From the NCBI GenBank assembly GCA_031472005.1, contig PZJY01000001.1, forward strand, positions 868,001-932,000: a DNA stretch of 64,000 nucleotides. Direction: 5' to 3'. Every line of letters begins with the position of its first letter. Positions within the stretch are counted from its first letter, which is position 1. The notes under the pieces are model-generated. The model did not search any database, was not told where the DNA came from, and was given only the letters and a program-made list of their open reading frames with translations. The position numbers were made by a program, and so were the translations under genes. The DNA comes from Tetracladium setigerum. Its lineage: Eukaryota > Ascomycota > Leotiomycetes > Helotiales. This document shows, in pieces, positions 43,465 through 55,107 of the stretch.

Positions 43465-46318
43465 TGGAAGCTGCTGTACGCTGATATGAGATGTATGGAT
43501 TGAATGTAAGATTATGTTCGGGGCTATGCAAAACACGCATATTGGACTCTATGCGTTACACAGTGATACTGACGCAGAACTGTCGTATTCTTTCGGACTC
43601 GTTGGAAGGAAGGCTGAGGTTCATGAGGCTGCGACTTAGGGTGGTCTCATTGGTGGTGTTACGGAGGCACCTACGCAACGAGTTTCCAAAGTTGGTTTAG
43701 GAGCGCGCAGTCAATTATGGTTGTCCTAGTGGGCAATTATTATTTTGCGATTGGTTTCCACCGCCGAGTTCGCTGACAATCGGGGCATCTGGCGAACTCG
43801 GGACGCGAATATGTCGCATGGCTTGAGCTTGAGCGAGTACCTGTTCTACAAACATTCCAGAAGAAGCCACTCAAGAATATGTGCCTCGGCCAACGAACGG
43901 AGGGCGCAAAGGCATCACCCCGATTTCACACATCGAAGATCCTCTCAGATTCGCAAACATATCACATTCCCCTCCCAGGCACGGATCATACCAGCCCTAA
44001 CGGCCCCGGATGGAAAATTAGGTGGATGCAACCACTTCCTACAAGATGCACCTCTGTGATTCATACGCCTCGCAACGAAGCTTGCGATGAATGCGATGCA
44101 TGACCTGATACATACGGATTGCAGGATCTGTCAAACTGGGATGGATGCGTGCGAAAGAGGTAGACCTGAGAAATTTAATTGCTAATCTCCTCCCTTCAGT
44201 CGATGCCTCGGGTAAAAGACTTCCCACGTATTACAGCCATGAAATGCTGATAGATTCAGCTCGAAGACCACCAAGGAATTGAATTGGGATGGATTCACGG
44301 AGGGCCATTGAGCTGGAGGCTGAAGGATTCGTCGACTGTGGCATGGCTAAAAGCCGTTTTCTAACTTTCCTGTGATGGGATTCGCAAGATGCCACGACAC
44401 TGGTAATTTCGAATGCGACTGTGGTGATGAGTGGTAAGGATGTAGGGCGAATGATAGAGGAGGGAGGCGTGGAATATCTTCGGATATGCACACGGTGACG
44501 GGGGACGGTGGTGAAAGTGGTATTAGAGTTATCTCGGCATACAAGCTTTTACCAGTTGTCATAGCTGGCTCTTCATCCAATGATGGAGATTTACCTAGTT
44601 AGGATTCTAAAGATAAACCGCCGGGAGAGATGGGATGGGGATGGGTGATGGGGACTAAGATTCCCTGTCGCCATGCTGCATCCTTGGATGTGTCATTCGC
44701 CGCCTGACCACCTGGGTTTTACTGGATCTTGCACTGTTTGGCAAACGCAGATAATCTCGTCGACTCATACTTTTGTGGCTCGCAAAATGCATCCCTTTGC
44801 GAATTGGCCTTCCCACCGCGGTTTAGTTCTGAAATAGTGGCTGATCCGAAGAGTTTATGGATCGTCGTTGCCTGAATTCGCGGAACCTTGTCGTTGCACC
44901 TCGTTCATCTTCACCTCACAATAATTAATAATAATAATCTGGCGGTATGTTTTGATTATTGATTATTCACCCACAATAACCTAAGACTTGCTCTGGATCA
45001 ATCCCCTCCACCACACATGCTTCTCGACACACAGTCAAAGAGGGCAACCATAGAGTAAAAGCACATTATTCTCTTCTCCTACTTATTCTCTACTGCGACA
45101 CAATCACCCCACCATCAAAACACCCCCTGCTCACCGAGTCCATGCGACTGCCACAGTCGCCGGAGGGAGGGTCTCATGGCCCACTGCTGCTCCCATCGCT
45201 ATGAATGCAGGAACCAGCCAGTCTTCCTACTACTACGACGACGACGACGACATCGGTTTGTCTCGCGATTTCGTCGTCTTTGTCGTCGTTGTCTGCCTAG
45301 GAGTTGCACACTGCTTGCGTGTGAGGCTTCAAAGTCCACGTTAGCCAAATCTCGCTTCGTCCCCCCACCATCAATCATCATCATCATCAGATTCATTATC
45401 ATATTTTATTTAGTTTTTCAATTCTCAAGCGTCGTGGTTTTCCTACAATAATAATACTTCTTTGTTTGGTGTTTCAAACTGCAACTGTTACCGAATCAGT
45501 CCTAAGGCATCGATCGGCTATGCATTCTCACCTCTTGGTCCTCTTGGTCTGGTCCCGCTCACAGGGCTAGCATCCGTCCTACTTTAACATATCCCCAGCA
45601 AGCTAGAGGCCACATCCTCTTCCTTCTCAACCTAAAAGCTGCGCTCCCGGTTCCTCCCCTTCATGTTAATCCCTACCGCCGTTGCCAGTTTTCGTTTGTT
45701 TGCCCGAGTCCTAGGATCATCGGATTGTATCCCGTATAGCAACAAGGCTTAAAATTTGAACCGCACTTGTGGTCATCTCGCTCGTGTTTTGAGCCCAATC
45801 ATTATCTCTATTCTACCCCATTGGGTTGATCCTGCTTCCAAGGGATAAGTCTGCTCCCCTGACTTTTCTATTAGTTGTTGAGTCCGAGGTGCATTTCCGC
45901 ATCATCGTCACGTTCTTTCGCTCGTTTTGCGCGTCTGGGTCATACCCATCTAAACTCCTTTGAGGCAGTGTCTCCATGCAGATGAGTCCCTTTCTTTTGT
46001 TATACCCCAGGCCACCATAGATATATGATAGTTGCCACCCTCTGCCTCAGAGCGTCCTTTTTGCACAACGAATTCATACTTCATATCTCCGTACTGAATA
46101 TTTGCCAATATCATTTCTTTATTGTTGTGGTAGAGGTCGAGCTATACTTGTCTTGCGGGCTACACAGTTGGCAATTCTCAAGTCAATCCCGAGTAGCTTT
46201 CTTTCTTCCTTACCTGCATGCTTCTTGTTTTCGCGCATTGTTGGCACCGATACGAAATCCCATTATTGTTTTACCCGTTAGATGTGAGCATTGATTCCAA
46301 TAGAAAGTACCAAGTCCA
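43465..46318. other. 2.85-kb gene-poor region and long leader of the bZIP gene
   Basis: No ORF above about 100 codons and none with protein character. From about 44,900 on it is strongly pyrimidine-rich with several short upstream ATGs, as in long 5' leaders of fungal regulatory genes. Trinucleotide runs (ACG at 45235-45247, ATC at 45375-45390) are present. No tRNA or rRNA is seen. Confidence 0.55.
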
Positions 46319-47087
46319 ATGCTGAATTCCAAAAGGGGCTCCCAGAACCACGAAGAGACAACGACTGAAGACCAATCTGCAGAAGACCAACGAGTCTCTA
46401 CTCCTCAGATCAACATCATCGACCCTGACCACAAAACTCAAACACTCGACTTTGACTACAACTCAGGTTCCTCAACCGAAACCGAAGCCAAGAGCAAATC
46501 CAAATCCAAAAGCAAATCCAAGATGTCTTCTTCTCACCGCTCAAGCTCCTCAAGCACAAAGGGGAAGCATTCTTCAAAGTCCAAGTCATCTAAGAAGGAC
46601 GACTGGTCCGAAATCACTGACCCCGAAGAAAGAAGACGCGTCCAGAATCGCATCGCACAGCGAAAATTTCGTATGTTTCCTTCAACCTCCACTCCCAACC
46701 CGACCAAAACTAACAAGCGAGATAGGCGACAAAGCTAAAGACACCAAGGAACGCGAAGAACGAGACGCTGTGAACAGAGCCAATGCCCACCATGCTTACG
46801 AACTAACCGATCCACGAGATATGGGCTACGATGACCCTAATGGCTTACCATGGGGCTCACTCTCCCTCGTACACGTCATGTCCACCGGCAAAGCCAAAGA
46901 AGCAGAATTCAGGCGAGGATCACAATCACGTAGTCGCGAGACTGAAACCCAGAGTTCATACAAACACTCACCCTCACAGACTGTTTGGGAAGACCCAGAT
47001 CAGGATGGGTATTATGAAGAGACGAGTTTCTTTGGCGAAGGCGAGCAGGCGTACTACAGTGGAAGCTACGGAGGTAACTCTCGCTAG
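46319..47087 (+). CDS. bZIP-like basic-region transcription factor without leucine zipper
   Basis: Exons 46319-46670 and 46726-47087 give 237 residues. The basic region reads DPEERRRVQNRIAQRKFRDK (about 102-121), matching the fungal Yap/AP1-type NxxAQxxFR DNA-contact signature. The intron cuts inside it after FR, a position often seen in this fungal group. The following residues (AKDTKEREERDAVNRANAHH) show no heptad leucines, so dimerisation by a classic zipper is unlikely. A KSKSKSKSKSKMSSSHRSSSSS tract precedes the basic region, and a Tyr/Gly/Glu-rich tail ends the protein. Nuclear localisation is expected; target genes cannot be inferred. Unusually long noncoding DNA lies on both sides. 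Confidence 0.8.
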
Positions 47088-50054
47088 CCCTCTCCGGTGT
47101 TGCTCTGTCATATTTAGATGTGAGCTTTATATGCGATTTACATTTTGTGGAATGCTAGCTGACAGCTTTTCGTGTGGAAGTGTTCGCGAGACCTCTCTAC
47201 TTCTACTAGGATTGTTATTACGACTTAATGCAACATGAAAACTCCACACTAGCGAGCACTGTTTTGAGATGGTACATGGATGGTTATAGACTTCACTCAG
47301 GGTAGGAGTTTGGGATTCGGGATTTGGGATTGGAAAGCTTGGGATGGACAGTCTTTCTGGATGGTATTGGCACTTGGGAAATTGGGTAGTTCTTGGTTTG
47401 GTGAACATATGATATCCACTTTCGTTTCTTTCGGTAGGCTTTTTGGACCCGAAGGCTTTTAGGGTTGGAGAAATCGGTGTTAAATTACGCATCTCATTTC
47501 AGATCCAGGTCGACTTTTTCGCGGTTGTACTTGGGAAAACATAGATAGGCGCAAAACACAGCACAATGTACATTATAGGTCACATCTCTGCAAAAAGAAC
47601 ACTCAAACACGACCGAAAACCGAGCTTTGGGTAATAATATCCTTGCACGGGCAATAATTGATAAATCCTCAAGCTTCCAACTACTTGCGACCTCAAGATC
47701 ACAAAACTCTCACCTCCTCTTTTCACCCAAACCCAAAAATATAAGCTTCCCTTTCCCCCTCAAGCGACCCTCCCTTCCTCCTTCCCTCACTGCTTGCCCA
47801 TTACTATCGAGAAAGCAGCGCAAAAGCAAAAGATCCAAAATTAGAAACCGAAAGCAAGCACATGCATGAGAAAAGCAGAAGCAAAAAAAGTGATCTGCGG
47901 CGACGCTTGCTGGGTGGTGTTCCTGTTCGTCGTCGTTTATAGGGCGTGTGACGGGCGGGCAGCCCAATGTGCCAAGACCGTTCGGCTTTCATTTGGTGGA
48001 ACCAATCATGTTTTGAAGTTATACACTTAAGAGCGTACTATAATTTACGGCCGTTAAAGTACCGTGCCTACCGAGTATCTAGGTTACATATCGTGAGACA
48101 TGGAAAGGGATTTTGACGATCTCGTGAAAAATGATGGTGATTATTGAAATCTGATTAGTATTTTACTCCGTGGAGAAAGGTTAAAACGTGCTGTAGCAAT
48201 GAAAAAGATGGGAAGAATAGGCTATGTAGGTAATTTCGGCTGGAAGGAGGCGAACCCGGTTAAGCATGGGAACCCTACGGCTGATATGATTTACTGTCTT
48301 GGGTAATATGGCACTTGGGACCAAAGTTCTGTCTGTGTCTACCTTGTCTCATGGATCGTGCGCAGGGAAGGGAAAAAAACATGCTCGAGATATGCAATGG
48401 CAAGGATCATATACTGTACTCGGTAAGGGCACGGTGAGGGTAGTTAGTATTAACCACATCCTCCTCTCTGTCTCTCTCTCTCTCTGCAGACCCAGACCGC
48501 TCCTCTCACACTCTCGCTTTCCTTGCGTCCAATATGCTAGATGGACATAACATGCATCTGGAAAAATATCTCTCTCCTTAATTCCGGAGGATCTTGCGAG
48601 TATATTATTCGATAGATAAATTAGACTGCTTCAGCCTCTGCCAGCTTCTGCCAACTTGGCAAAAGACTGGATGGATGGATAGGCAGGGTAATAGCTTTTG
48701 ATTTGAGCCAGTGACTTTTCATTTTGCTTGCCCGCTGATATGCCCATGCCATGTCCAATAGCCAAAGAATGCAAGGGAAAAACGGGCTGAGGAAGTGTGC
48801 TGGGGATGGGGAACATAACGTTATGGATGCACCAGGGAAAAAAGAGACCCCTGGCTAATGGTAGTCAAAATAGAAACAAAGGAGCAATAAAACAAGGAAT
48901 TATCAATAGACGGGGTTCTGGGTCCGGCGTTCGGAATTCGCTACAGTACAGTCCATACATACCCCGCTCGCTCTTCTATTTCAACTTCCAGGCTGACAGC
49001 TGTTGACGTGGTGAATATACATGGGGTATGGGGCATGGTTGAAGAATCAGTCGAATCAATTAAGGTTAACAGGTTGTTGTTCGATTCGGGTATGTTCGAC
49101 GTTGAAGTCTGGGAGTCTGGGAGTCTGCCTTATGCATATTACCTGCAGTGCAGTGCAAGTATAGATAGACTTCTGATGTGATGCGATGTGATTTGTGGAA
49201 AAGAGAGGCTACCTGCAGGAGGGAGAGATTGATTGATTAGATCAATGTTTGTTTGGGACGATTAAATAATGCAGGACTGTACACTACTCTACGGTACGTA
49301 CAGTATTCCTAATTCGCATTATTCAAGGATAAAGAAACTAAGTAGGTTGTGAGCCCATGACTAGCTAGATACTTCCTGCACACGAGAGATTTGGCTTGAA
49401 AAGGAGGACGGGACTCAAATAATAGTATGAAGATGTAACGTTTCGTCTGAGGGGTTGTCAGTGCCGAAAATGAATGAAAATAGAAACAGAGCGGAACGAA
49501 AGAGGAGTGGTATATATATTTGGAAGAAGAAAGCATGCAAGAGACGAACGAACCTTTCTAATTCGTTGATAACAATACTGTACTACTTGCTACACTTGCA
49601 GTGTACTAGGACTGACTGCAGTGCGACTCAAGATTTGCCATCTGGCTATGGGATTCTGTGGGTTAAGGAAATGTAGCATTTGACGATTGCGAAGGCAGCG
49701 AAAATTGAATCGGGGGATTTCAGTGTATTTCAGTGCGTGTTTTGTGTAGTGATAATGATAATGAAAATGACATTGAAAAGAAGAAGCAATTCGTCGTCTC
49801 ACTAGCGTCGTTAGCTTCGCTTTCGCTGCTTCGGGCCACCCAACTGGGGCACAGGCCACTATTTCGCAACATTCACCATCACGCCCGTGAACCAACAGCT
49901 CCAACAATCAGCCCTCAATCCAATTCAATCGCCTCCAACCTCCCTCGAAAACTTTCAACTCCCCTTTCTACCGACCCCCCGCGCTTTCCTGGAGACGGCC
50001 CATCACTTGATATTTCCCCACGTCGATGTAGCACACTCCCACGCACACGTCAAG
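47088..50054. other. 2.97-kb gene-poor region
   Basis: 3' side of the bZIP gene and promoter of ies1. It contains a CT-rich microsatellite (48465-48486), three TACTGTAC/GTACAGTA sites (48412-48419, 49298-49305, 49576-49583) and many short ORFs lacking coding signs. A faint 5S-like patch near 48250-48320 was rejected. Confidence 0.5.
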
Positions 50055-52277
50055 ATGACGGAGCACGATGGGCCGCGATCCCCAGGTTCGACAGTCGAGA
50101 CCTCAGAGATGGACGAGCATATGACGACACGCGCGTCGTCGCCAGTACGCGCAGACCCTCGAACAACTCTACAACATGTTCTCGGGACACCGATTCGCAG
50201 ATGGGAACGCCATCTGCTGCCCGGCAGAATGAAATGACAGAGGACGAAGATGCCAGGACTCCAGCTGCCCAGCCGAAGGCCACAGCGAGCTCGCGCAAGA
50301 AGAAAGCTGCAGAGGGCGGCGCATCAGTGGCAGAGGCAGCGAGGATATCGGCTGCTAACAATGTCAACAAGATCAGGCATTTGAAGAAGGATGATGGGGA
50401 GCCGCTCTGGCGCAAGGATATTCAGTATGAGTTCTTGAAGGCCATCTTTTCGAATGAACAGGCTGTGTTCACGAACAGCTATGAACCGCCGGATTTCCCG
50501 CTTCAGACATTCTCTCAGCTCTATATCGATGCCATGGCAAGGAGTAGCAAGACAAGCAAGATCTTGAGGGACAAGCTGTTGAGTGAGCATGAGCCTGCGA
50601 GGAATATGGCCATGGTGTGCCTGTTGGTCAATCTGGGTCGCATGAACACAACTCTGAATTGTATGTGTCTCCCCAATCGAATTGGCTATAAAACTAACTC
50701 TACACAGTCTTTCCGGAGATGCGGGCTCAACTTCGGACCTATCATGCGATACCCTCTTTACAGGCCCACCAAGACCCCAACTCTTACAAACAACTTCAGG
50801 ATGCCCCACGATTGAAATCGATTCTGAAAGGCGCCTCTGAGGATAGAGTTGAACCAAATACTTTGGGGAAGATTAAGGATGCGGAAGTGCCTCGAACGAA
50901 CCCGTAAACCTGATATTCGTCCTGGCCCAGTACGCAGGGAAGATTACTGAACTCCACTTCCCGCCCTCATATGACTTCTATGACTTAATCATGCGAACTG
51001 CGTTATCAAGTAAATCAAGAGCAACTGCATTCTTGTGGTTGATGTGGTTCTACCTCGAATCCGACTTCACTGAAGAGGGGGCAGAGGAGAATCCGTTTGG
51101 TGCGGGTGTGGATTACAACGTCAATGTGAGAAATCAAGGTGTTCCGAATTTCACCACTCTATCTCCAGAACAAGAAGCTGAAGAGAACGTCGATACAACC
51201 GAAGAAATCGCCTTTGGTCAGAGCAAGATGCGCGAGAGAAAGAGAATCATCGAGGCGGATCAAATTGCGTTTCAAGCCGAACAAGGACCTCCCAAAAGAG
51301 GGCCTAAACCAAAGCTTCACCTTCCTCCTGACGACGGTGGACCTAACACCCCTGCGTATATGAACCGGATGCGTACAAAGCACGAAGAGTATGGCTCTAG
51401 TCCTGCTGGGCTGATCAGGAATCGCCCAAAGTACGAATCGGATATGGACAGCACTCGCTCGACGCCCCCACCTCGTGCTTTTGCTCCCGGCAACATGCGG
51501 ATTCACAGCGTACTGAACAAGAGTAGAGGTCTAAAACACCTGATGGAGTCTTCGCCCATTGGACCCGATGCACCACCAAGTGTAGTTCGACGTATGCGAC
51601 CACTCACAGCCCACCAACTTGCTGTCGAGAGGAATCGAAACCAACGAGTAGATTACATCCTAAGTCGTGGCGTTCGTAAAGAACACCATCGAGCGCGGAA
51701 AACGCGCAAACAAGAAGGCGCTTTCATCCGAGCCTTGCGGAGATCAGAGCAGTTGACAGACCCATACGATGACAGTGAAGGAGAGGAAAATCTCGCAAAG
51801 GATCCTGGACCCTTTAGAGAAAGGGGATTCGGTGGTTTGATTCAACTCATGACCGAGGAAGATGATTTCGGTGAAGAAATGTCCTCTTATGCCGCTGCAT
51901 TTAGACGGATGGGTAGAAGGCTCGACCGCTGGGACGGCCAAAAAGATCTCCATCTGGGTGTCATGGGCACAAATCGTGTTGTTCAACAAAAGGCCGGCTC
52001 GCCAAATGGTCTCAATCATGAAGGTCGTGACAATGATGAGACGGAAGATGAGAGGCGATCGGGAGAAAACAAAAAGAAGCGAGAGCAGAATGGCGACGCC
52101 AATATGGAAGAAGAGGATCTTGATGACATGGATAAGGAAATCCTAGGAATGGGAAGTGAAAACGACGACGAATCCGCCGAAGGCGAGGAAGATCTCGACG
52201 ATGTGGAGAAGACCCTACTTTCCGTCAGGGGCGACGAAACTGAAGATGAAAGTGATGGAGCTATGGATGTCGATTGA
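50055..52277 (+). CDS. ies1: INO80 complex subunit Ies1, three apparent frameshifts
   Basis: Exons 50055-50660 and 50708-52277; 724 residues after correcting a net one-base excess. Ies1 is a fungal-specific subunit of the INO80 chromatin remodeller. Conserved core: NNVNKIRHLKKDDGEPLWRK, YEFLKAIFSNEQAVFTNSYE, DAMARSSKTSKILRDKLLSE, FFPEMRAQLRTYHAIPSLQA, SYKQLQDAPRLKSILKGASE and AFLWLMWFYLESDFTEEG; the C-terminus is acidic (MEEEDLDDMDKEILGMGS). Near the start three frames are used in turn: MTEHDGPRSPG...TTRASS, then YAQTLEQLYNMFSGHRFADG, then TPSAARQNEMTEDEDA. One extra base near 50142-50143 and one at 50203-50205 explain this. A missing C at 50901-50903 joins VPRTNP to VNLIFVLAQYAGKITEL. The intron is normal. 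Confidence 0.9.
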
Positions 52278-52628
52278 TAGAGAGAGAGGAAGATTTCTGT
52301 CTGACAACAACTGTATTGCTAAAAATGGGATGTTTGATCTTGATGGCGCGTGGCTTTTTTTTATATTTATATCTGTGTGTTGGGCGTTTTGTTGGACTTC
52401 GCTCCTGGGGCTTACGGGGATATCTGGAGACGGATGTACTGTACGATCATGGGATATTACTAGGTAGGTAGGTACTAGGTAGACAGGGCTCATTATTGGT
52501 AGATGAGTAGAGGTACTGGCACAAGGAAATGTTGTTTTGCTTCCAATGATGACTGTTCCATTTCATATATCTGTCTGGTATGTTTGTGGTATCTCGGTTG
52601 AGGCAAGCGATATTCGCCTAAACGATTG

Positions 52629-52647
52629 ACAAAAAAAAAAAAAAAAA
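52629..52647 (+). repeat. Poly-A homopolymer
   Basis: An uninterrupted run of about 18 A residues about 350 bp after the ies1 stop, preceded by no recognisable retroelement sequence. Confidence 0.8.
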
Positions 52648-53264
52648 GGTCTGAACTGAAAACATATGCTCGAGGCCAACAGGAGGTATCTTTCGTCGAA
52701 GTTGGACAAATGTAAAACACTCTATCTTGGTTGGATGCCTCACTATATCGTGAAGTGCGCATACAATACCCACCTGGATTTTAGTATATAAATATAAAGG
52801 GCTCGCTTGCTCCCTTCCGCAACCTTATTGATAAAAGCTCACATTGAGCATTGCCTATCACATCACACACCAAGCCCCATTATTATTCCCCTTAACAAAC
52901 AAAACTATTTTAGCTTTCAGACGTAATTTCGATCCACCCCCAAGTTCGTTTTTCTTCCAAATACCCCACATTTGATATCAAAACTCGCCTGTTGTTTCTT
53001 CTTCAGTATGACCTCATAGGAGCGGTGAAAATGTCCACCCAAGTTGGCTTGGGAGTCTAACATCCGTACCCGCGGAACACGTCGAAATAATCCCAAACCA
53101 ATAATGTCATGTTAGTAAATACTAGGTATAAACAACTGTAATCTAACCTATAGTACTATAAAAAAGTAGATCCTGAATACGGGATATGTTTAAAAATCCA
53201 ATTTCCCATCACCACGACATTTCTCACCCGGGTCAGCCCGCAAAGAAATAACTCGTCTCCTGAC

Positions 53265-53486
53265 ATGCCAACCGTGACTCAAAGAGGTCCAGCAGCAAAA
53301 AAGCAAAAGAAAGACAACGCTCAGCTTCAAAAAAATCATGTCGATCAAATGACACAACCACGAAAACTTCCACTTCTTCCCGATCCGATCCCTTCCACCC
53401 CACATCCGAGCCCAGCCGTAGGAAAACCAATGAAGCCGATACAGGTAGATAGCTTAGTGGCTTGGGGAAATGATCGACGCGTTTGA
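53265..53486 (+). CDS. Possible small basic Pro-rich protein (marginal)
   Basis: A 73-codon ORF starting with an ATG. The product begins MPTVTQRGPAAKKQKKDN and contains PRKLPLLPDPIPSTPHPSP. The Lys-rich then Pro-rich composition could be a small nuclear or disordered protein. No homologue is recognised, there is no context support, and chance cannot be excluded. Confidence 0.2.
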   Translation: MPTVTQRGPAAKKQKKDNAQLQKNHVDQMTQPRKLPLLPDPIPSTPHPSPAVGKPMKPIQVDSLVAWGNDRRV

Positions 53487-54058
53487 GACGTGGAAGCTAT
53501 GGGCTTGGGTTGCTTGGGAACGTTTGGGGGTGGTTCAGGTCAGGTTCGGTCAGGGTCTCATCAGGGTGTCAGGATGTCTGCGGTTTGGTGGCTGAGAGGG
53601 CTCTGAAGATCATTGCATGTGGTGGGGGATGGGGGATGAATGGGGGGCGTGATTTCGTGATGTCTCCTGATTGTTTCTCATCTCTCTCTTTTCTCCCTCT
53701 TTATCTTTTGATTGTTTTTCTGCTTGATTTTGGTTTTGTTTCTCGTTTGTTCATTTTTTTGGGCTTTGAGAATGAGAAAGAAAGCTATATCAGGAACGAC
53801 TGAATGTTATATTGTTCATGAATAGATGAGCTGAGAGCTGAGAGCTGAGCTGATCTGATGTTGGATGCCTACCTTACCTTACGAATCACGACACAATTTC
53901 CAACGACCTGAATAATCACAACACATACAAATAACTACCTAACCTTACCTACCTACATACAGCCTGGACGAGTTTGGCTTAAGAAACCTTTTCCCAACTA
54001 AACCATACCAAATTTAAACTAAATCACCACCCAAGACACACACACCCATTCAACCAAA

Positions 54059-54779
54059 ATGCTGGACTCGATCCTCCCCTCCAAAGCCAACCCAAATGAT
54101 CGCGCCCGCCGCAAGACTCTCGAGCAAGAGCATCAGTTCGAGGATCTGAAGAGTATGGGTTTGAAAGCGGGCGTTTTGGCTGTCATGGCTGGATTGGCGC
54201 TCTATCCGAAGATTAGTGCGGAGGCGGATGTGGTGGAGAGGGAGATGAGAGCGAAGAGGGATGGGAGGGATGTTTTTGGACGAGGAGAGAGGAGTGGGAG
54301 GAGTGATGGGGGGAGGGAGAGGAGGGGGGGAGAGATGATAGAGGTTATAGGGGTGGTGAGAGGAAGGGGAGAGAGATGATAGAGGTTATAGGGATGGTGG
54401 TATGAGGAGAGATGATGGTAGGAGGAGGGATGGTGGTGGGTACAGGGAAAGTGATAGAGGGGGATATAGGGAACAGAGTTTCAGGGAAGAGAGGAGAGAG
54501 CAGAGGGATACTCGGCCTATTATGAGAGTGGATGAATATGACATCCGGAAAGGCGAAGGGTACAGTAGAAGGAGAGAGCCTGTGGAGGATAGAAGGCGGG
54601 TAGAGAGCGGGTATAGGGAAAGAGATAGAGAGAGGGAAATGGAAAGGGAAAGAGGTCACAGGATAGAAGGGGGTAGCGTAAGGTCTGGTGGAAGTAGTCG
54701 GACGCAGGAATGGGTTGAAGGAGGTTTTCAGTATCTTAGCGCGAAGGACTACGACGAACGGGACAGGAGGAGATGGTAG
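54059..54779 (+). CDS. R/D/G-rich unknown protein with apparent double frameshift
   Basis: The ATG at 54059 opens MLDSILPSKANPNDRARRKT, a charged helix and one hydrophobic stretch (GLKAGVLAVMAGLALYP, about 36-52), then an Arg/Asp/Gly/Tyr-rich region. The first frame stops at 54377-54379 and another frame (RRDDGRRRDGGGYRESDRGG) ends at 54779. Between them the DNA encodes two RDDRGYR repeats in two different frames. One missing G in the G7 run at 54324-54330 and one in the run at 54366-54369 would join all three frames into 240 residues (721 + 2 nt = 241 codons). The function is unknown. The C-terminus ends WVEGGFQYLSAKDYDERDRR. Confidence 0.6.
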
Positions 54780-55107
54780 ATGAGTTAATGATATCGGGCT
54801 ACAGCGGCGTTTCTGGATACCACTCATTCAATTTAATATTCCTTTCTTACGATGTTTTATCACCAATGCTCATGGCACATGGGAAATATTGCATGACAAT
54901 GTTTTCTTTCGAATTCGCTAAGAGAAGTACAATCGCTCCGCAGCCATCGCTATGTTTGGTGGTCGAGATAAAATAAACGAATAACTCCTCATGAAAGACC
55001 TTTTCATCTTCGATACTCCTGCAACCTCCAACTCATCTAATTCTAATCCTAATCCTCAATAATTTTCGATGGGTGAGGAAATGGGCGACGCCAGGTAGGC
55101 AATTTGC
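54780..55107. other. Convergent 3' region
   Basis: 328 bp between two stop codons. No feature is seen. Confidence 0.6.

Larger units (their letters stand above)
52278..54058. other. 1.78-kb intergenic region
   Basis: Contains a long poly-A run near 52629-52647, a TACTGTAC site (52437-52444), dense TAGGTAGGTACTAGG motifs (52460-52480) and AGCTGAG direct repeats near 53828-53852. One marginal small ORF is listed separately. Confidence 0.55.

Noticed and set aside
45176..45451. 91-codon ORF rich in Arg and Ile
   Set aside because: It is produced by trinucleotide runs (CGA, ATC) in a pyrimidine-rich leader; at most an upstream ORF.
48250..48325. Possible 5S rRNA or tRNA-like patch (CCCGGTTAAGCATGGG ... 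CTTGGGTAATATGG)
   Set aside because: It has fragments resembling a 5S internal control region, but the arms do not pair into the 5S fold and the flanks lack the conserved ends.
52629..52647. Poly-A tail of a retroelement
   Set aside because: No target-site duplication and no LINE or SINE sequence upstream.
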